DNA of 64,000 bases from Caballeronia turbans (GCA_001544655.2 FCOD02000007.1:1-64000), one strand, 5' to 3'. Counted from the stretch's first letter, positions 34,928 to 46,781 are shown. Translations and numbers: made by a program. Notes: generated from the letters alone by a model not told the origin.

Positions 34928-37900
34928 ATGCTCCAGATGTCACGGCGACAGTTCCTGAAGGTCTCCGCGAGCACGCTGGCCGGTTCGAGCCTGGTGGCAA
35001 TGGGCTTTTCTCCGGCACCCGCGCTCGCCGAAGTCCGGCAATACAAACTGTCGCGCACCACGGAAACGCGCAATACCTGCCCGTACTGTTCAGTCGGGTG
35101 CGGCATTCTTATGTACGGCCTGGGCGACAACGCCAAGAACGCCAAGCCGAGCATCATCCATATCGAAGGCGATCCGGATCATCCCGTCAATCGCGGCACG
35201 CTCTGCCCGAAAGGCGCCTCGCTCATCGACTTCATTCATAGCCCGAGCCGGCTGCTGTATCCCGAGCATCGCGCGCCCGGGTCGAACGAGTGGAAGCGCA
35301 TCTCGTGGGACGAGGCGCTCGACCGCATCGCCGTGCTTCTCAAGGAAGATCGCGACGCGAATTTCGTCGAGACGACGCCCGACGGCAAGAAGGTCAACCG
35401 GTGGCTGACTTCGGGCTTTCTCGCGGCGTCGGCGGCGAGCAACGAGGTCGGCTATCTGACGCACAAGACCGTGCGCAGTTGGGGGATGCTCGCATTCGAT
35501 AATCAGGCGCGTGTCTGACATGGCCCGACGGTGGCAGGTCTTGCCCCGACGTTTGGCCGTGGAGCGATGACGAACCATTGGGTCGACATCAAGAACACGG
35601 ACCTGATTCTCGTGATGGGCGGCAATGCGGCCGAGGCGCACCCGTGCGGCTTCAAGTGGGTGACCGAGGCAAAGGCGCATCGTCGTGCGCGGCTCATCGT
35701 GGTGGATCCGCGCTTCACGCGCACGGCATCGGTCGCGGATTTCTACGCGCCGATTCGCACCGGCACGGACATCGCGTTCCTGGGCGGCGTCATCAACTAT
35801 CTGCTCACGAACGACAAGATCCAGCACGAGTACGTGAAGAACTACACGGACATGTCGTTCATCGTGCGCGAGGACTTCGCGTTCAAGGACGGCGTGTTCT
35901 CGGGCTACGACGCCGAACATCGCAAGTACGACAAGTCGAGCTGGGACTACGAGCGCGGCGAGGACGGTTACGTCAAGACCGATCCGACGTTGCAGCATCC
36001 GCGCTGCGTCTACAACCTGCTCAAGCAGCACTACGCCGCCTACACGCCGGAGATGGTGACGAAAGTCTGCGGCACTCCGACCGACAAGTTCCTCAAGGTC
36101 TGCGAGATGCTCGCGACGACCGCCGCGCCCAATCGCGCGGGCACGATCCTCTATGCGCTCGGCTGGACGCATCACTCGGTCGGCGCGCAGATGATCCGAA
36201 CGGGCGCGATGGTGCAGCTTCTGCTCGGCAATATCGGCATTGCGGGCGGCGGCATGAATGCGCTGCGCGGGCATTCGAACATTCAGGGCCTGACGGACCT
36301 CGGCCTGATGTCGAACCTGCTGCCCGGCTACATGACCTTGCCGATGGAAGGCGAACAGGAGTACGAGGAGTACATCAAGAAACGCGCGGCGCAGCCACTG
36401 CGGCCGAACCAGTTGAGCTACTGGAAGAACTACCGCGCGTTCCACGTGAGCTTCATGAAGTCGTGGTGGGGCGACAACGCGACGGCCGACAACAACTTCG
36501 GGTTCGACTACCTGCCGAAGCTCGACAAGTCCTACGACATGCTGCAGGTCTTCGAACTGATGGCCGCGGGCAAGATGAACGGCTATATCTGCCAGGGCTT
36601 CAATCCGCTCGCGGCCGCGCCGAACAAGGCGAAGATCGGCCTTGGCCTGTCGAAGCTGAAGTGGCTCGTCATCATGGATCCGCTCGCGACGGAAACGTCG
36701 GAGTTCTGGAAGAACCACGGTGAATTCAACGATGTCGATGCATCGAAGATCCAGACAGAAGTTTTCCGTCTGCCGACAAGCTGCTTCGCGGAAGAGCGCG
36801 GCTCGCTCGTGAGCTCGTCGCGCGTGCTGCAATGGCACTGGCAGGGCACGACGCCGCCGGGCGAGGCGAGGAGCGATCTCGAGATCATGTCGGGTCTGTG
36901 GCTGCGCATGCGAAAGGCCTATCAGGAAAAGGGCGGCAAGTATCCCGACCCGATCCTGAAGATGACCTGGCCGTATGCGGACCCGGAGAGCCCGACGCCC
37001 GAAGAGATCGCGATGGAGTTCAACGGCCGCGCGCTTGCCGACGTCACCGATCCCGCCGATCAGACGAAAGTGCTCGCAAAACGCGGCGAGCAGCTCGCGA
37101 GCTTTGCGCAACTGCGCGACGACGGCTCGACCGCGAGCGGCTGCTGGATCTTCTGCGGCTCATGGACGCAGGCGGGCAACCAGATGGGCCGGCGCGACAA
37201 CTCCGACCCGACCGGCATCGGCCAGACGCTCGGCTGGGCGTGGGCGTGGCCGGCGAACCGGCGCGTGCTGTACAACCGCGCATCGTGCGATGTGAACGGC
37301 AAGCCGTTCGATCCGTCGAGAAAGCTCGTCGCGTGGAACGGGCGCGCATGGACGGGCTCGGACATCCCCGACTTCAAGGTCGACGAGCCGCCGGACAAGG
37401 GCATGAGCCCCTTCATCATGAATCCGGAAGGCGTCGCGCGTTTCTTCGCGCGCGACGGCATGAACGAAGGGCCGTTCCCCGCGCATTACGAGCCGTTCGA
37501 GACGCCGCTCGGCTACAACCCGTTCTTCCCGGACAACAAGGCGGTGACGAGCAATCCGGCCGCGCGCGTATTCGCGGACGATCGCGCCGCGTTCGGCACG
37601 GCAGACAAGTTCCCGAACACGGCGACCACGTACCGGCTCACCGAGCACTTCCACTACTGGACCAAGCACGCGCGCCTGAACGCGATCGTGCAGCCGCAGC
37701 AGTTCGTGGAGATCGGCGAGGAGCATGCAAAGGAAGTGGGCGTCGTCGCGGGGGATCGCGTGAAGGTGTCGAGCAATCGCGGGCATATCGTCGCGGTGGC
37801 GCTCGTTACGAAACGCATCAAGCCACTGACCGTGGAGGGCAAGAAAGTGCACACCGTGGGCCTGCCGCTGCACTGGGGCTTCAAGGGCCTCACGCAGCCG

Positions 37901-37996
37901 GGCTATCTCGTCAACACACTCACGCCTTCGGTAGGCGACGGGAACTCGCAGACGCCCGAGTTCAAGTCGTTTCTCGTGAAGGTCGAGAAGGCATAA
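34928..37996 (+). CDS. fdnG: formate dehydrogenase-N/O alpha subunit, selenocysteine-containing
   Basis: A 1022-residue molybdenum-dependent formate dehydrogenase catalytic subunit. It starts with a twin-arginine signal (SRRQFLK at residues 5-11), so the folded enzyme is exported to the periplasm. Cys51, Cys54, Cys58 and Cys93 (CPYCSVGC and LCPKG) bind a [4Fe-4S] cluster; the bis-MGD molybdopterin domains follow. Residue 197 is encoded by the in-frame TGA at 35516-35518 inside FDNQARV-Sec-HGPTV, exactly where FdnG/FdoG have selenocysteine, and a SECIS hairpin follows at once. Both halves are open and homologous, so this is recoding, not a broken gene. Automatic callers may split it at 35518. 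It is followed by the beta and gamma subunits. Confidence 0.95.
35522..35558 (+). promoter_or_regulatory. bacterial SECIS element
   Basis: Starting four bases after the UGA is a hairpin with outer GGCC/GGCC pairs, a CGACGG/CCGACG stem (one A-A mismatch), and an apical GGCA-GGTCT-TGCC. The apical AGGTCT is the same as in the E. coli fdhF and fdnG elements, where SelB binds the loop. This places the element at the right distance and with the right loop for Sec insertion. Confidence 0.85.
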
Positions 37997-38006
37997 GGGG
38001 GACGAG

Positions 38007-38951
38007 ATGGCTCTGCAATCGCTCGATATCAAACGTCTCTCGGCGACGACCACGCCGCAGACGCAGGTGCGCGAGCCGGTCACGGGGACGGTGGCGAAGC
38101 TCATCGACGTGTCGAAGTGCATCGGCTGCAAGGCGTGTCAGACGGCGTGCATGGAGTGGAACGATCTGCGCGACGACATCGGTCACACGACCGGCATCTA
38201 CGACAACCCGCGCGACCTCACGGAGCATTCGTGGACCGTGATGCGCTTCACCGAATACGAGAATCCGAAGGGCGACCTCGAGTGGCTGATCCGCAAGGAC
38301 GGCTGCATGCATTGCGAAGATCCAGGGTGTCTGAAGGCGTGTCCGTCGCCGGGCGCGATCGTGCAGTACACGAACGGCATCGTGGATTTTCACGAGGAGA
38401 ACTGCATCGGTTGCGGCTATTGCATCACCGGATGTCCCTTCAACATTCCGCGGCTCTCCAAGGAAGATCATCGCGTGTACAAATGCACGCTCTGCTCGGA
38501 CCGCGTCGCGGTCGGGCAGGAGCCCGCGTGCGTAAAGACGTGCCCGACCGGCGCGATCATGTTCGGCACCAAGGCGGACATGCAGGTGCAGGCGGCCGAT
38601 CGCGTGGAGGACCTGAAAGAGCGGGGCTTTGCGAATGCCGGTTTGTACGATCCGCCGGGCGTGGGCGGCACGCACGTCATGTACGTGCTGCACCACGCGG
38701 ATCAGCCGGAGTTGTATCACGGCCTTGCGAAGGATCCGCACATCAGCCCGCTCGTGTCGATCTGGAAGGGCGTGACCAAGCCGCTCGCGATGGCGGGCAT
38801 CGCGCTCGCGGCGCTCGCGGGGTTCTTCCATTACACGCGCATCGGCCCGAACGAAGTCAGCGAGGAAGACGAAGTGGAAGCGCACCGCGAGGCGGAAGAG
38901 GTGCGGCGTCGCCGGGAAGGCGGACAGGAGCGTGAAGATGAAACACGATAG
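38007..38951 (+). CDS. fdnH: formate dehydrogenase beta subunit (4x[4Fe-4S])
   Basis: A 314-residue ferredoxin-like subunit. Four cysteine groups are visible: [37 protein letters not shown] and [21 protein letters not shown], each holding a [4Fe-4S] cluster that passes electrons from the molybdenum site to the membrane. One C-terminal membrane helix ([20 protein letters not shown]) anchors it. The start is 10 bases after the alpha subunit, and its last 14 bases overlap the gamma subunit start. Confidence 0.93.
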   Translation: MALQSLDIKRLSATTTPQTQVREPVTGTVAKLIDVSKCIGCKACQTACMEWNDLRDDIGHTTGIYDNPRDLTEHSWTVMRFTEYENPKGDLEWLIRKDGCMHCEDPGCLKACPSPGAIVQYTNGIVDFHEENCIGCGYCITGCPFNIPRLSKEDHRVYKCTLCSDRVAVGQEPACVKTCPTGAIMFGTKADMQVQAADRVEDLKERGFANAGLYDPPGVGGTHVMYVLHHADQPELYHGLAKDPHISPLVSIWKGVTKPLAMAGIALAALAGFFHYTRIGPNEVSEEDEVEAHREAEEVRRRREGGQEREDETR

Positions 38952-39588
38952 CGAACTGCGTGACGTGAAGGGCCATCGTCTGATCGTGCGCTACACGCCG
39001 AACGAACGCACCAATCACTGGATCACCGCGATCACCTTCGTGCTGCTCGCGCTTTCCGGGCTCGCAATGTTCCATCCGTCGATGTCATGGCTCTACGCGA
39101 TTTTCGGCGGCGGGCAGTGGACGCGCATTCTGCATCCGTTCGTCGGCTGCGTGATGTTCATCTCGTTTCTGATCCTCGCGCTGCGCTTCTGGCATCACAA
39201 TTATCTGGACCGCAACGATGTCCAGTGGATGAAGCAGATGAACGACGTGCTCACCAATCGCGAGGATCGCTTGCCGGAGATCGGCAAGTACAACGCGGGG
39301 CAGAAGCTGCTGTTCTTCGTGATGGTCGCGAGTCTCGTGCTGCTGCTCTTGAGCGGGATCGTGATATGGCGCGCGTACTTTGCGTTTTATTTCCCGATCA
39401 CGGTCATTCGCATCGCGTCGGTGGTGCATGCGGCGACGGCGTTCGTGCTGATCGTGTCGATCATCGTTCATATCTACGCCGCGCTGTGGGTGAAGGGATC
39501 GATCGGCGCGATGACGCGCGGCACGGTCACGTATGGATGGGCGCGCAAGCATCATCCGCGCTGGTTCAGGGAGATTATCGGGAAGTAA
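38938..39588 (+). CDS. fdnI: formate dehydrogenase gamma subunit, cytochrome b556
   Basis: A 216-residue membrane subunit with four helices that bind two haems b. Conserved pieces are [20 protein letters not shown] (helix 1 with a haem His), [14 protein letters not shown], and [20 protein letters not shown]. It transfers electrons to the quinone pool. The ATG at 38938 overlaps the beta subunit end and follows a GGACAGGAG site; a GTG at 38932 is unlikely. It completes the three-subunit formate:quinone oxidoreductase. Confidence 0.92.
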   Translation: MKHDSELRDVKGHRLIVRYTPNERTNHWITAITFVLLALSGLAMFHPSMSWLYAIFGGGQWTRILHPFVGCVMFISFLILALRFWHHNYLDRNDVQWMKQMNDVLTNREDRLPEIGKYNAGQKLLFFVMVASLVLLLLSGIVIWRAYFAFYFPITVIRIASVVHAATAFVLIVSIIVHIYAALWVKGSIGAMTRGTVTYGWARKHHPRWFREIIGK

Positions 39589-39692
39589 AGGGCTGTCGCG
39601 ACGGCGGGCCAGTGTGCGCGGGGCGCGGTCCATTTCTTGTCCAATTAGCTGATATCCTTGATCGACCGCTCATCCCCGCGAGGAAACCTTCC

Positions 39693-40667
39693 GTGGTTCA
39701 ACGCATAGTCGAAGCCGCGAGAATCGAATCGCTCGATCCCTCGGCGATTCCGCGCTTGCGCATGCCGGAGCGCGCCACGATATTCGCCGCGCGCGCCGCG
39801 CGCCTTGTGCAACTCGCCGACGCGAGCAATCCCATCGCCGGTTATCTGCGCCTGATGGCCGCGCTCGCCGATGCCCAGCAGCGCGTGCTCGCCGGATTCA
39901 ACGCGCCGATGCCCTCGCGCGCATCGATCGAACTGAACCAGCGTCATTCGATGCCCATCGTCCCCGCGCTCACGGACGCACGCGATCCCGCGTGGCGAGA
40001 CGTGCTCTTCATGCTGCTCGACGGCATCGAGGCCGCGGGCGCGCTGACGCCCGCGCTCACGCAACTCGTCGGCCGCCTGCGCGCGACGGACGCCGCCGCG
40101 CTCGACAGCCAGGCCGATGCCGTCCTCGCGCTGCGCTTCGCCGAGATCGATCCGGCCGCGGCGCCGTTCATCGCGGCCGCGCTGCAAGTCGTGTGGACCG
40201 ATCTCGCGAGCCGCATCGACACGAAGGACGTGCCCTATCTCGACACGCCCGGGGTATGCCCGGTCTGCGGTTCGGTGCCGGTGGCGAGCATCGTGCGTGT
40301 GGGCGGCGCGTATGACGGCTATCGCTACGCGCAATGCGGCCTCTGCGCGACGGAGCTTCACGTGGTCCGCGCCAAGTGCACGAACTGCGATTCGACCAAA
40401 GGCATCGCCTATCACGTGATGGGCACCGGCGACGAACCCGAAAGCGAGAAGTCCGCGCGGGCGAAGAGCGCGCCGCTCAAGGCGGAGTCGTGCGATGAAT
40501 GCGGCACGTACCGCAAGATCGGCTATCAGGACAAGGCCTATGATTTCGAGCCCTACGCCGACGATCTCGCGAGCCTCACCCTAGACCTGTTGATGGGCGA
40601 GGCCGGCTATCGGCGCGCGGCGCCCCATCCGTGGCTGTGGCCCGAACATTCGGAAGACGATCGATGA
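39693..40667 (+). CDS. fdhE: formate dehydrogenase accessory protein FdhE
   Basis: A 324-residue accessory protein needed for assembly of active formate dehydrogenase. The C-terminal half carries rubredoxin-like metal-binding pairs CPVCGS, CGLC, CTNC and CDEC, which is the FdhE signature. A GTG start at 39693 follows a GAGGAAA site and gives the expected length; the frame is open far upstream, but that part is antisense-like junk over fdnI. Its stop overlaps the selA start (ATGA). Confidence 0.9.
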   Translation: MVQRIVEAARIESLDPSAIPRLRMPERATIFAARAARLVQLADASNPIAGYLRLMAALADAQQRVLAGFNAPMPSRASIELNQRHSMPIVPALTDARDPAWRDVLFMLLDGIEAAGALTPALTQLVGRLRATDAAALDSQADAVLALRFAEIDPAAAPFIAAALQVVWTDLASRIDTKDVPYLDTPGVCPVCGSVPVASIVRVGGAYDGYRYAQCGLCATELHVVRAKCTNCDSTKGIAYHVMGTGDEPESEKSARAKSAPLKAESCDECGTYRKIGYQDKAYDFEPYADDLASLTLDLLMGEAGYRRAAPHPWLWPEHSEDDR

Positions 40668-42100
40668 GCGACGTCAAAGGCGGCGAGGGCGGCGAACTGC
40701 GCGCGTTGATGGCCCGCGTGCCATCGGTGGAGCGCGTGCTGGCATCGGCAGAATTCGAGGCGGTGATCGCCGGATACGGGCGCACGCAGACGCTCGCCGT
40801 GTTGCGCGAGACGCTCGACGCATGGCGCGCCGATGCGCAGGCAGGCCGCGCATCCGTCGACGCCTTGAGCGATGCGCAACTCGCGCGCACCGTCGATGCG
40901 AGGCTCGCAAAGCGCGCGCGCAGCAGCGTGCGCAGCGTCTTCAATCTCACGGGCACGGTGCTGCATACCAACCTCGGCCGCGCGCTCCTGCCCGACGAAG
41001 CGGTGCGCGCGGTGGCCGAGATGCTCACGCGGCCCGCCAACCTCGAATTCGATCTGGACACGGGCGCGCGCGGCGATCGCGACGATCTCATCAACGGCCT
41101 GATCTGCGAACTGACGGGCGCGCAAGCCGCGACTGTCGTGAACAACAACGCGGCGGCCGTATTGCTCACGCTGTCCGCGCTCGCATCGCGAAAGGAAGTG
41201 ATCGTGTCGCGCGGCGAGCTCGTCGAGATCGGCGGCGCGTTTCGCATTCCCGACATCATGAGCCGCGCGGGCGCGAAGCTGCGCGAAGTCGGCACGACGA
41301 ATCGCACGCATCTGAAAGACTACGACGAAGCGATCAACGCGAAGACCGCGCTCCTGATGAAGGTGCATTGCAGCAACTACGCGGTGAGCGGCTTCACGAA
41401 GGAAGTGACCCTCGCGGAACTCGCGCCGCTCGCGAAGGCGCGCGGGCTGCCCGTCGCGATGGATCTCGGCAGCGGCACGCTCGTCGATCTCGCGCAGTGG
41501 GGCTTGCCGCGCGAAGCGACGGTGCGCGAGACCGTCGCGGCAGGCGCGGATCTCGTCACCTTCAGCGGCGACAAGCTGCTGGGCGGGCCGCAGGCGGGGC
41601 TGATCGTCGGGCGGCGCGACCTGATCGCGAAGATCAAGAAACATCCGCTGAAGCGCGCATTGCGCGTCGGCAAGCTGACGCTCGCCGCGCTCGAAGCGGT
41701 GTTGCGCCTGTATCGCGCGCCCGAAACGCTCGCCGAACGTCTCACGACATTGCGCCTTCTCACACGTCCCGCCGATGTCATGCGCCTCGCGGCCGAGCGC
41801 ATCGAGCCTGCGCTGCAAGGCTTCGTCGGCGACGAATTCACGGTTGGCGCCGAACCGATGTTCAGCCAGATCGGCAGCGGCGCGTTGCCTGTCGATGTCC
41901 TGCCGAGCTACGGGCTCGGCGTGCGGCTCGCGAGCGGCAAGCGGCCGGGCGGTGCGCTCAACCGCGTCGAGAAGCGGCTGCGCGACTTGCCGCGGCCGGT
42001 GCTCGGGCGCATCGCGGACGGCGCATTGCGGCTCGATCTGCGCTGTCTCGAAGAGGCCGACGAAGCCGCGTTCGTCGCCCAACTGGAAGCACGCGAATGA
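40664..42100 (+). CDS. selA: L-seryl-tRNA(Sec) selenium transferase SelA
   Basis: A 478-residue PLP enzyme that converts Ser-tRNA(Sec) to Sec-tRNA(Sec) using selenophosphate. The sequence has the conserved [17 protein letters not shown], the [11 protein letters not shown] loop, and Lys304 in [13 protein letters not shown], the PLP-binding lysine. The length is close to the family norm (about 460-475). It overlaps both fdhE and selB by four bases, so selA is co-translated with formate dehydrogenase maturation. Confidence 0.95.
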   Translation: MSDVKGGEGGELRALMARVPSVERVLASAEFEAVIAGYGRTQTLAVLRETLDAWRADAQAGRASVDALSDAQLARTVDARLAKRARSSVRSVFNLTGTVLHTNLGRALLPDEAVRAVAEMLTRPANLEFDLDTGARGDRDDLINGLICELTGAQAATVVNNNAAAVLLTLSALASRKEVIVSRGELVEIGGAFRIPDIMSRAGAKLREVGTTNRTHLKDYDEAINAKTALLMKVHCSNYAVSGFTKEVTLAELAPLAKARGLPVAMDLGSGTLVDLAQWGLPREATVRETVAAGADLVTFSGDKLLGGPQAGLIVGRRDLIAKIKKHPLKRALRVGKLTLAALEAVLRLYRAPETLAERLTTLRLLTRPADVMRLAAERIEPALQGFVGDEFTVGAEPMFSQIGSGALPVDVLPSYGLGVRLASGKRPGGALNRVEKRLRDLPRPVLGRIADGALRLDLRCLEEADEAAFVAQLEARE

Positions 42101-44004
42101 TCGTCGGCACGGCGGGGCATATCGATCACGGCAAGACGACGCTCGTGCGGGCGCTGTCGGGCGTGGACACCGATCGCCTGAAGGAAGAGAAAGCGCGCGG
42201 CATCTCGATCGAACTGGGTTACGCATATGTGCCGTTGAACGACGGCGGCGTGCTCGGCTTCATCGACGTGCCCGGACACGAGAAGCTCGTGCATACGATG
42301 GCGGCGGGCGCGTGCGGCATCGACTTCGCCTTGCTCGTGATCGCCGCCGACGATGGCGTGATGCCGCAAACGCGCGAGCATCTCGCGATACTCGAGCTGC
42401 TCGGCGTGACGCGGGGCGCGGTCGCGGTGACCAAGTGCGATCGCGCGGAGGCATCGCGCGTGCGCGACGTGCACGCGCAAATCGAAGCGCTGCTCGCGGA
42501 CGGCCCGTTGCGCGCTGCGCCCTTGTTCGACACCGATGCGACGAAGGCCGACGACGAAGGCGTCGCCGCACTGAGCGCTTATCTTCGCGATGCCGCCGCG
42601 CACTGGCGCACGCGCCGCGACGACGGCTTTTTCCGGCTCGCGGTCGATCGCGTGTTCACGTTGACAGGGCAGGGCACGATCGCGACGGGCACGGTCTTCG
42701 CGGGCCGCGTGAACATCGGCGACACGATGGCGCTCGCGCCGCGGGAAGCGTCCGGTGCACCTGTGCGCGTGCGCAGCATTCACGCGCAGAATCGCGCGGC
42801 GCAGACGGGGCGGGCGGGCGAGCGCTGCGCGCTCAATCTCGCGGGCATCGACAAGGATGCGCTCGCGCGCGGCGACTGGATCGTCGATACGCGGCTCGCG
42901 CGTGCGTCCGAGCGGCTCGATGTCGAGCTGACCTTGCTCGATGACGCGCAGCTCACGCTCACGCATTGGGCGCCCTTGCATGTGCATCTGGGCACGACGC
43001 ATCGCGTCGCGCATGTCGCGCTGCTCGAAGCCGACACGCTTGCATCGGGGCACACCGCGCGCGTGCAGCTCGTCTTCGATCAGCCCGTTTGCGCGCTGCC
43101 CGGCGACCGCTTCATCGTGCGCAATGCGCAGGCGAACCGGACGGTGGGCGGCGGACGCGTGCTCGATCCGTTCGCGCCCGCGCGCAAGCGCCGCACGCCG
43201 CAACGCCGCGCGTGGCTCGATGCGCTCGTCGCGATGCTCGACACGGGCCGCGTCGATGCGCTCTTCGAGCAGGCGCCGTATGGCTTGCCGCGTTCGCTGA
43301 TCGAGCACCTCCGCGGACGATCGATGACGCCGGAAGGCCTGCGCGCCGTTTCCACGCATGACGACACGCTTTATATTGCATCGCGTCATTGGGACGCCAT
43401 GAAGACGCGCCTTCTCGACGCGCTCGCCGCATTCCACGAACGCTTCTCCGACGAACAGGGCCCCGACGCCGCGCGCCTGCGCCGCATGGCCGCGCCGCTT
43501 GCGCCTGATGCGCTGTGGCGCGCGCTCGTCGACGATGCCGTGGCGAGCGCAACGATTGCGAGGAGCGGGCCGTGGCTGCATCTGCCGGCGCATGCGGTGA
43601 CGCTCGACGAAAGGGAAGAAGCACTGGCGCGCGCGGTGCTGGCATCGCTCGAAGAGGGGCGTTTCGAACCGCCCTGGGTGCGCGATCTCGCCCGCGCGCA
43701 CGGCATCGGCGAGGACGAGATGCGCAGGCTCCTCAAAAAACTCGCACGCCGCGGCGACGTGTATCAGGTCGTGCGCGATCTGTTCTACTGCCGCGCGTCG
43801 ATCGGCGCACTGGCGCAACTCGTCGCGCAGCAGGCCGAGGCGCAGGGCGGCGCGCTCGGCGCGGCCGCCTTCCGCGACGCGAGTGCGCTCGGCCGAAAAC
43901 GCGCGATACAGATTTTGGAGTTCTTCGACCGCGTTGGGTACACTCGATTCCACCGCGATCTTCACCTGTTGCGCAGCGATAGCCGCTGGCACGAGTCCGT
44001 CTGA
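42097..44004 (+). CDS. selB: selenocysteine-specific elongation factor SelB
   Basis: A 635-residue translation factor. The N-terminal GTPase has GHIDHGKTT (residues 7-15), DVPGHE and TKCD motifs; two EF-Tu-like beta barrels follow; the C-terminal region contains winged-helix domains that recognise the SECIS hairpin. It delivers Sec-tRNA(Sec) to the UGA codon, here mainly to that in fdnG upstream. The start overlaps the selA stop (ATGA). No selD is present in the window. Confidence 0.95.
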   Translation: MIVGTAGHIDHGKTTLVRALSGVDTDRLKEEKARGISIELGYAYVPLNDGGVLGFIDVPGHEKLVHTMAAGACGIDFALLVIAADDGVMPQTREHLAILELLGVTRGAVAVTKCDRAEASRVRDVHAQIEALLADGPLRAAPLFDTDATKADDEGVAALSAYLRDAAAHWRTRRDDGFFRLAVDRVFTLTGQGTIATGTVFAGRVNIGDTMALAPREASGAPVRVRSIHAQNRAAQTGRAGERCALNLAGIDKDALARGDWIVDTRLARASERLDVELTLLDDAQLTLTHWAPLHVHLGTTHRVAHVALLEADTLASGHTARVQLVFDQPVCALPGDRFIVRNAQANRTVGGGRVLDPFAPARKRRTPQRRAWLDALVAMLDTGRVDALFEQAPYGLPRSLIEHLRGRSMTPEGLRAVSTHDDTLYIASRHWDAMKTRLLDALAAFHERFSDEQGPDAARLRRMAAPLAPDALWRALVDDAVASATIARSGPWLHLPAHAVTLDEREEALARAVLASLEEGRFEPPWVRDLARAHGIGEDEMRRLLKKLARRGDVYQVVRDLFYCRASIGALAQLVAQQAEAQGGALGAAAFRDASALGRKRAIQILEFFDRVGYTRFHRDLHLLRSDSRWHESV

Positions 44005-44041
44005 CGATTGCGCACCGCTGCGCTTTCGCCTGTCGATCACG

Positions 44042-46045
44042 ATGGAGCATTCCTACTTCAAGCTGTTGCACCTCTTGTCGGGCCACCCCGAGTGGGCGCT
44101 CGCCGTGGTGCTGCTCGCGTCGTTTCTCGAATCGGTCGCGTTCATCGGCACCTTCGTGCCGGGCAGCACCGCGATGTTCATCGCCGGTGCGCTCGTCGGC
44201 GCAGGCGCGCTGAATCTCGGCTGGGTATTCGTCTGCGCGATCGCGGGCGCCATCGCAGGGGACGCCGCGAGCTTCTGGTTCGGCCAGCGCTATGCGGACA
44301 AGATCGCGCAGATGTGGCCGTTTCGCGCGCATCCGGGCGCGCTCGCCGCGGGCAGGAAGTATTTCGATGCCCACGGCGCGAAGAGCGTCGTGCTCGCGCG
44401 CTTCGTCGCGCCGATGCGCGCCGTCGTGCCCGTCGTCGCGGGCGTGGCGGGGATGACGCCTGCGCGTTTTCTCGCCGTCAACATCCTGAGTGCGCTCGTC
44501 TGGGCGCCGACGCATATCCTGCCGGGCGTCGTATTCGGCGCGTCGATCGAGCTGGCGGGCGCGGTGTCGATCAGGCTCGTCGTGATCCTGATCATCGTCA
44601 CCGCGCTTGGATGGATCGTGTTCAATCTCTCGCGCCTCATCGTGTCGCACGCGATGCGCTGGACCATCGCGTCCCGCGAGAAACTGCTCGCATGGGCGCA
44701 AACGGGCCGCGGCCTGCCGGCACGGCTCGTGTCGCGCGCGCTCGATCCGGGCAATCCGGCGACCGGCCTCATCGTGACGATCTCGGTGCTGCTGCTCGCC
44801 TCCGCCTTTGTCTTTTTCTCCGTGCTGGCGAATGTCGCGCGCGGCGCATCGATCGTGCAGGTGGATGTGTCGATCTATCGGCTGCTGCAATCGTTCCGCT
44901 CGACCTGGACCGATTCGATTCTCGATGGCGCGGCGACGCTCGGCAGCACACCCACGCTGCTCGCGCTCGGCGCGATGGTCATCGTGTGGATGAGCTTCGA
45001 GCGGCGCTGGCGCACGGTCACGTACTGGGTCGTGGCCGTGGCGTTTTCGCAGTTGCTGGTCGCGGCGATCCGCTTCACCGCGCACGAGCCGATCCTCGTT
45101 TCCTTCACGCCGGCGGAGCACCGCTTTCCGAGCAGCCATGTGGCGGCAACCGTCGTCATCTATGGCTTTCTCGCGTTTCTCCTGCTGCGGCGCGTGGGCT
45201 TGCTGACGGGCGTGTTCATCGCGACGGCGACCTCCGCGATCGTCACGGCGGTCGGCGTAGCGGGGCTGTATTTCGGCCGCTTCACCATCTCCGATGCGCT
45301 GGGCAGCACGGCGCTCGCGGCCGTGTGGGTCTTTCTGATCGCGCTCACGGCCGTATGGCGCAATCCCGCCAAACCGAAACCGCGGCCCTTGATGCCGATT
45401 GCCGTGCTGGCCGTGATCTGCGCGAGCGTCGCCCTGCAACTGAGCGATGACACGGAAGCGCACAGCGCGGCGCCTGCGACCATCGTCGTCACGCCGATCC
45501 AATGGACCGATACCGTGTGGCGCACGTTTTCGTGCTATCGAGCGAGCATGGAGGGCGATCGTCGCGAGCCGATCACCGTCCAATGGGCCGCGACGCCCGA
45601 GCAGATTCGCGCACAGCTGATATCGCGCGGCTGGACGGAGGTGTCGCATGTAAGCTTGAAGAGCGTGATGTCGGTCATGTTGCCGAATGCGCCCGCGATC
45701 GATCTGCCCGCGCTGCCGCGCCTGAACAACGGCGAGCCGTCGAAGCTCGTGTTCGCGCGCTCGCCTCGCGGCGCCGACGAGCGCGACGTACTGCGCTTCT
45801 GGCCGACGCATTATGCGGTGCGCGAGGGCGAGGGCACGCCGCCTGCGCCAATCTGGCTCGGATCGGTCGTGCACGAACGCTTGCGGCGTCCGTCGTGGCC
45901 GTTCAACGTGCTGAGGCCGGACCGGCGCGTCGATCCGATGGCGTTCGATCACGGCGAGGGTTCGCCCTGGCGCGGCATCGAAATTGCGAGCAGCGCCGGA
46001 TGTGGAGACGTTCCGGTGATGCTCGTCGAGTCCGGGTCCGAATGA
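44042..46045 (+). CDS. DedA-PAP2-LssY multidomain membrane protein
   Basis: A 667-residue fusion. Residues 1-200 are a DedA/VTT domain (FLESVAFIGTFVPGSTAMFI, and FVAPMRAVVPVVAGVAGM). Residues about 250-450 are a PAP2-type phosphatase domain with a KX6RP-like loop weakly seen but a clear AEHRFPSSHVAATVV and a later GLYFGRFTISDALGS (catalytic His equivalent appears replaced by Arg-Phe). The last 200 residues match the LssY C-terminal soluble domain. It probably moves or dephosphorylates undecaprenyl or other lipid phosphates. It starts 38 bases after selB and precedes a second DedA gene. Confidence 0.82.
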   Translation: MEHSYFKLLHLLSGHPEWALAVVLLASFLESVAFIGTFVPGSTAMFIAGALVGAGALNLGWVFVCAIAGAIAGDAASFWFGQRYADKIAQMWPFRAHPGALAAGRKYFDAHGAKSVVLARFVAPMRAVVPVVAGVAGMTPARFLAVNILSALVWAPTHILPGVVFGASIELAGAVSIRLVVILIIVTALGWIVFNLSRLIVSHAMRWTIASREKLLAWAQTGRGLPARLVSRALDPGNPATGLIVTISVLLLASAFVFFSVLANVARGASIVQVDVSIYRLLQSFRSTWTDSILDGAATLGSTPTLLALGAMVIVWMSFERRWRTVTYWVVAVAFSQLLVAAIRFTAHEPILVSFTPAEHRFPSSHVAATVVIYGFLAFLLLRRVGLLTGVFIATATSAIVTAVGVAGLYFGRFTISDALGSTALAAVWVFLIALTAVWRNPAKPKPRPLMPIAVLAVICASVALQLSDDTEAHSAAPATIVVTPIQWTDTVWRTFSCYRASMEGDRREPITVQWAATPEQIRAQLISRGWTEVSHVSLKSVMSVMLPNAPAIDLPALPRLNNGEPSKLVFARSPRGADERDVLRFWPTHYAVREGEGTPPAPIWLGSVVHERLRRPSWPFNVLRPDRRVDPMAFDHGEGSPWRGIEIASSAGCGDVPVMLVESGSE

Positions 46046-46088
46046 AGTTTCGGTTGGTGCATCGCAGCCGGCGATCGAGAGGTGCCGA

Positions 46089-46712
46089 TTGATCCAGATT
46101 CCGCCGTCGGCGATCGTGCAGTGGGGCAGCGCGGCCGTGTTCGCGAACGTCCTCCTGACGCGTCTTGGCGTGCCGCTGCCGTCCGCGCCGTTGCTCGTGT
46201 TCGCGGGCTCCGCCGTGGCGAGCGGGCGACTGTCCTTCGCGCACGTGCTGTTCGCGGCGTTGTGCGGCGCGCTGCTCGGCGACAGCGTGTGGTTTTCGGC
46301 GGGACGCATCTACGGGCGTCGGCTCGTCGCGGCGCTCTCGCGCAGATCGTATGCGGTCGATAGCGGCATGCGCACGACGGGGGAGTTGTTCGAGCGCCAC
46401 GGCGCGCCTATCGTCGCGGTATCGAAGTTCGTGCCGGGACTCGGACTCGTCACCCCGCCGTTGATGGGCACGACGCAGATCGCCGTGCTCGCATTCTTCT
46501 TCTGGGATACGGCGGGGATCGTTGCGTGGGCGTCGTTCTGGCTTCTGGGCGGCGCGCTCTTCGAGCGCCAACTGCATGTCGCGGTGCTCGCGCTCGAATC
46601 GCATGGCGCGACGGTCGTGGATGTGCTCGCAGCGGCGGCGTTACTGTATTGCGTGTATCGCCTGATGCGGCGAAGACAGCCGCGTTCGCATCCGGGCGAT
46701 GGCAGCGGGTGA
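46089..46712 (+). CDS. DedA-family membrane protein
   Basis: A 207-residue VTT/DedA protein with about four to five membrane segments, the family loop SKFVPGLGLVTPPLMG and the upstream LTRLGVPLPSAPLL motif. DedA proteins support membrane lipid homeostasis and envelope stability. The start is TTG at 46089, preceded by GAGAGG; no ATG in frame gives a complete first helix. It follows the DedA-PAP2-LssY gene by 43 bases and lies upstream of selC. Confidence 0.8.
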   Translation: MIQIPPSAIVQWGSAAVFANVLLTRLGVPLPSAPLLVFAGSAVASGRLSFAHVLFAALCGALLGDSVWFSAGRIYGRRLVAALSRRSYAVDSGMRTTGELFERHGAPIVAVSKFVPGLGLVTPPLMGTTQIAVLAFFFWDTAGIVAWASFWLLGGALFERQLHVAVLALESHGATVVDVLAAAALLYCVYRLMRRRQPRSHPGDGSG

Positions 46713-46723
46713 ACATGCGCCGC

Positions 46724-46729
46724 TATAAT
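46724..46729 (+). promoter_or_regulatory. -10 box of the selC promoter
   Basis: A perfect TATAAT lies 52 bases before the tRNA-Sec 5' end, just after the DedA stop. No clear -35 is visible; the box alone supports an independent promoter for selC. Confidence 0.6.
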
Positions 46730-46781
46730 CGGACGCCCGCCCGGATTCTCGCCGGACTTGGCTTTGTCGTGGGTCCATGAA

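Noticed and set aside
35516-35518. In-frame TGA splitting the formate dehydrogenase alpha gene as a nonsense mutation
   Set aside because: It lies exactly at the selenocysteine position, is followed by a SECIS-type hairpin, and selA, selB and selC are adjacent.
43733-46309. 858-codon minus-strand open frame opposite selB and the DedA fusion
   Set aside because: Extremely Arg/His/Asp-rich low-complexity product, opposite well-supported genes.
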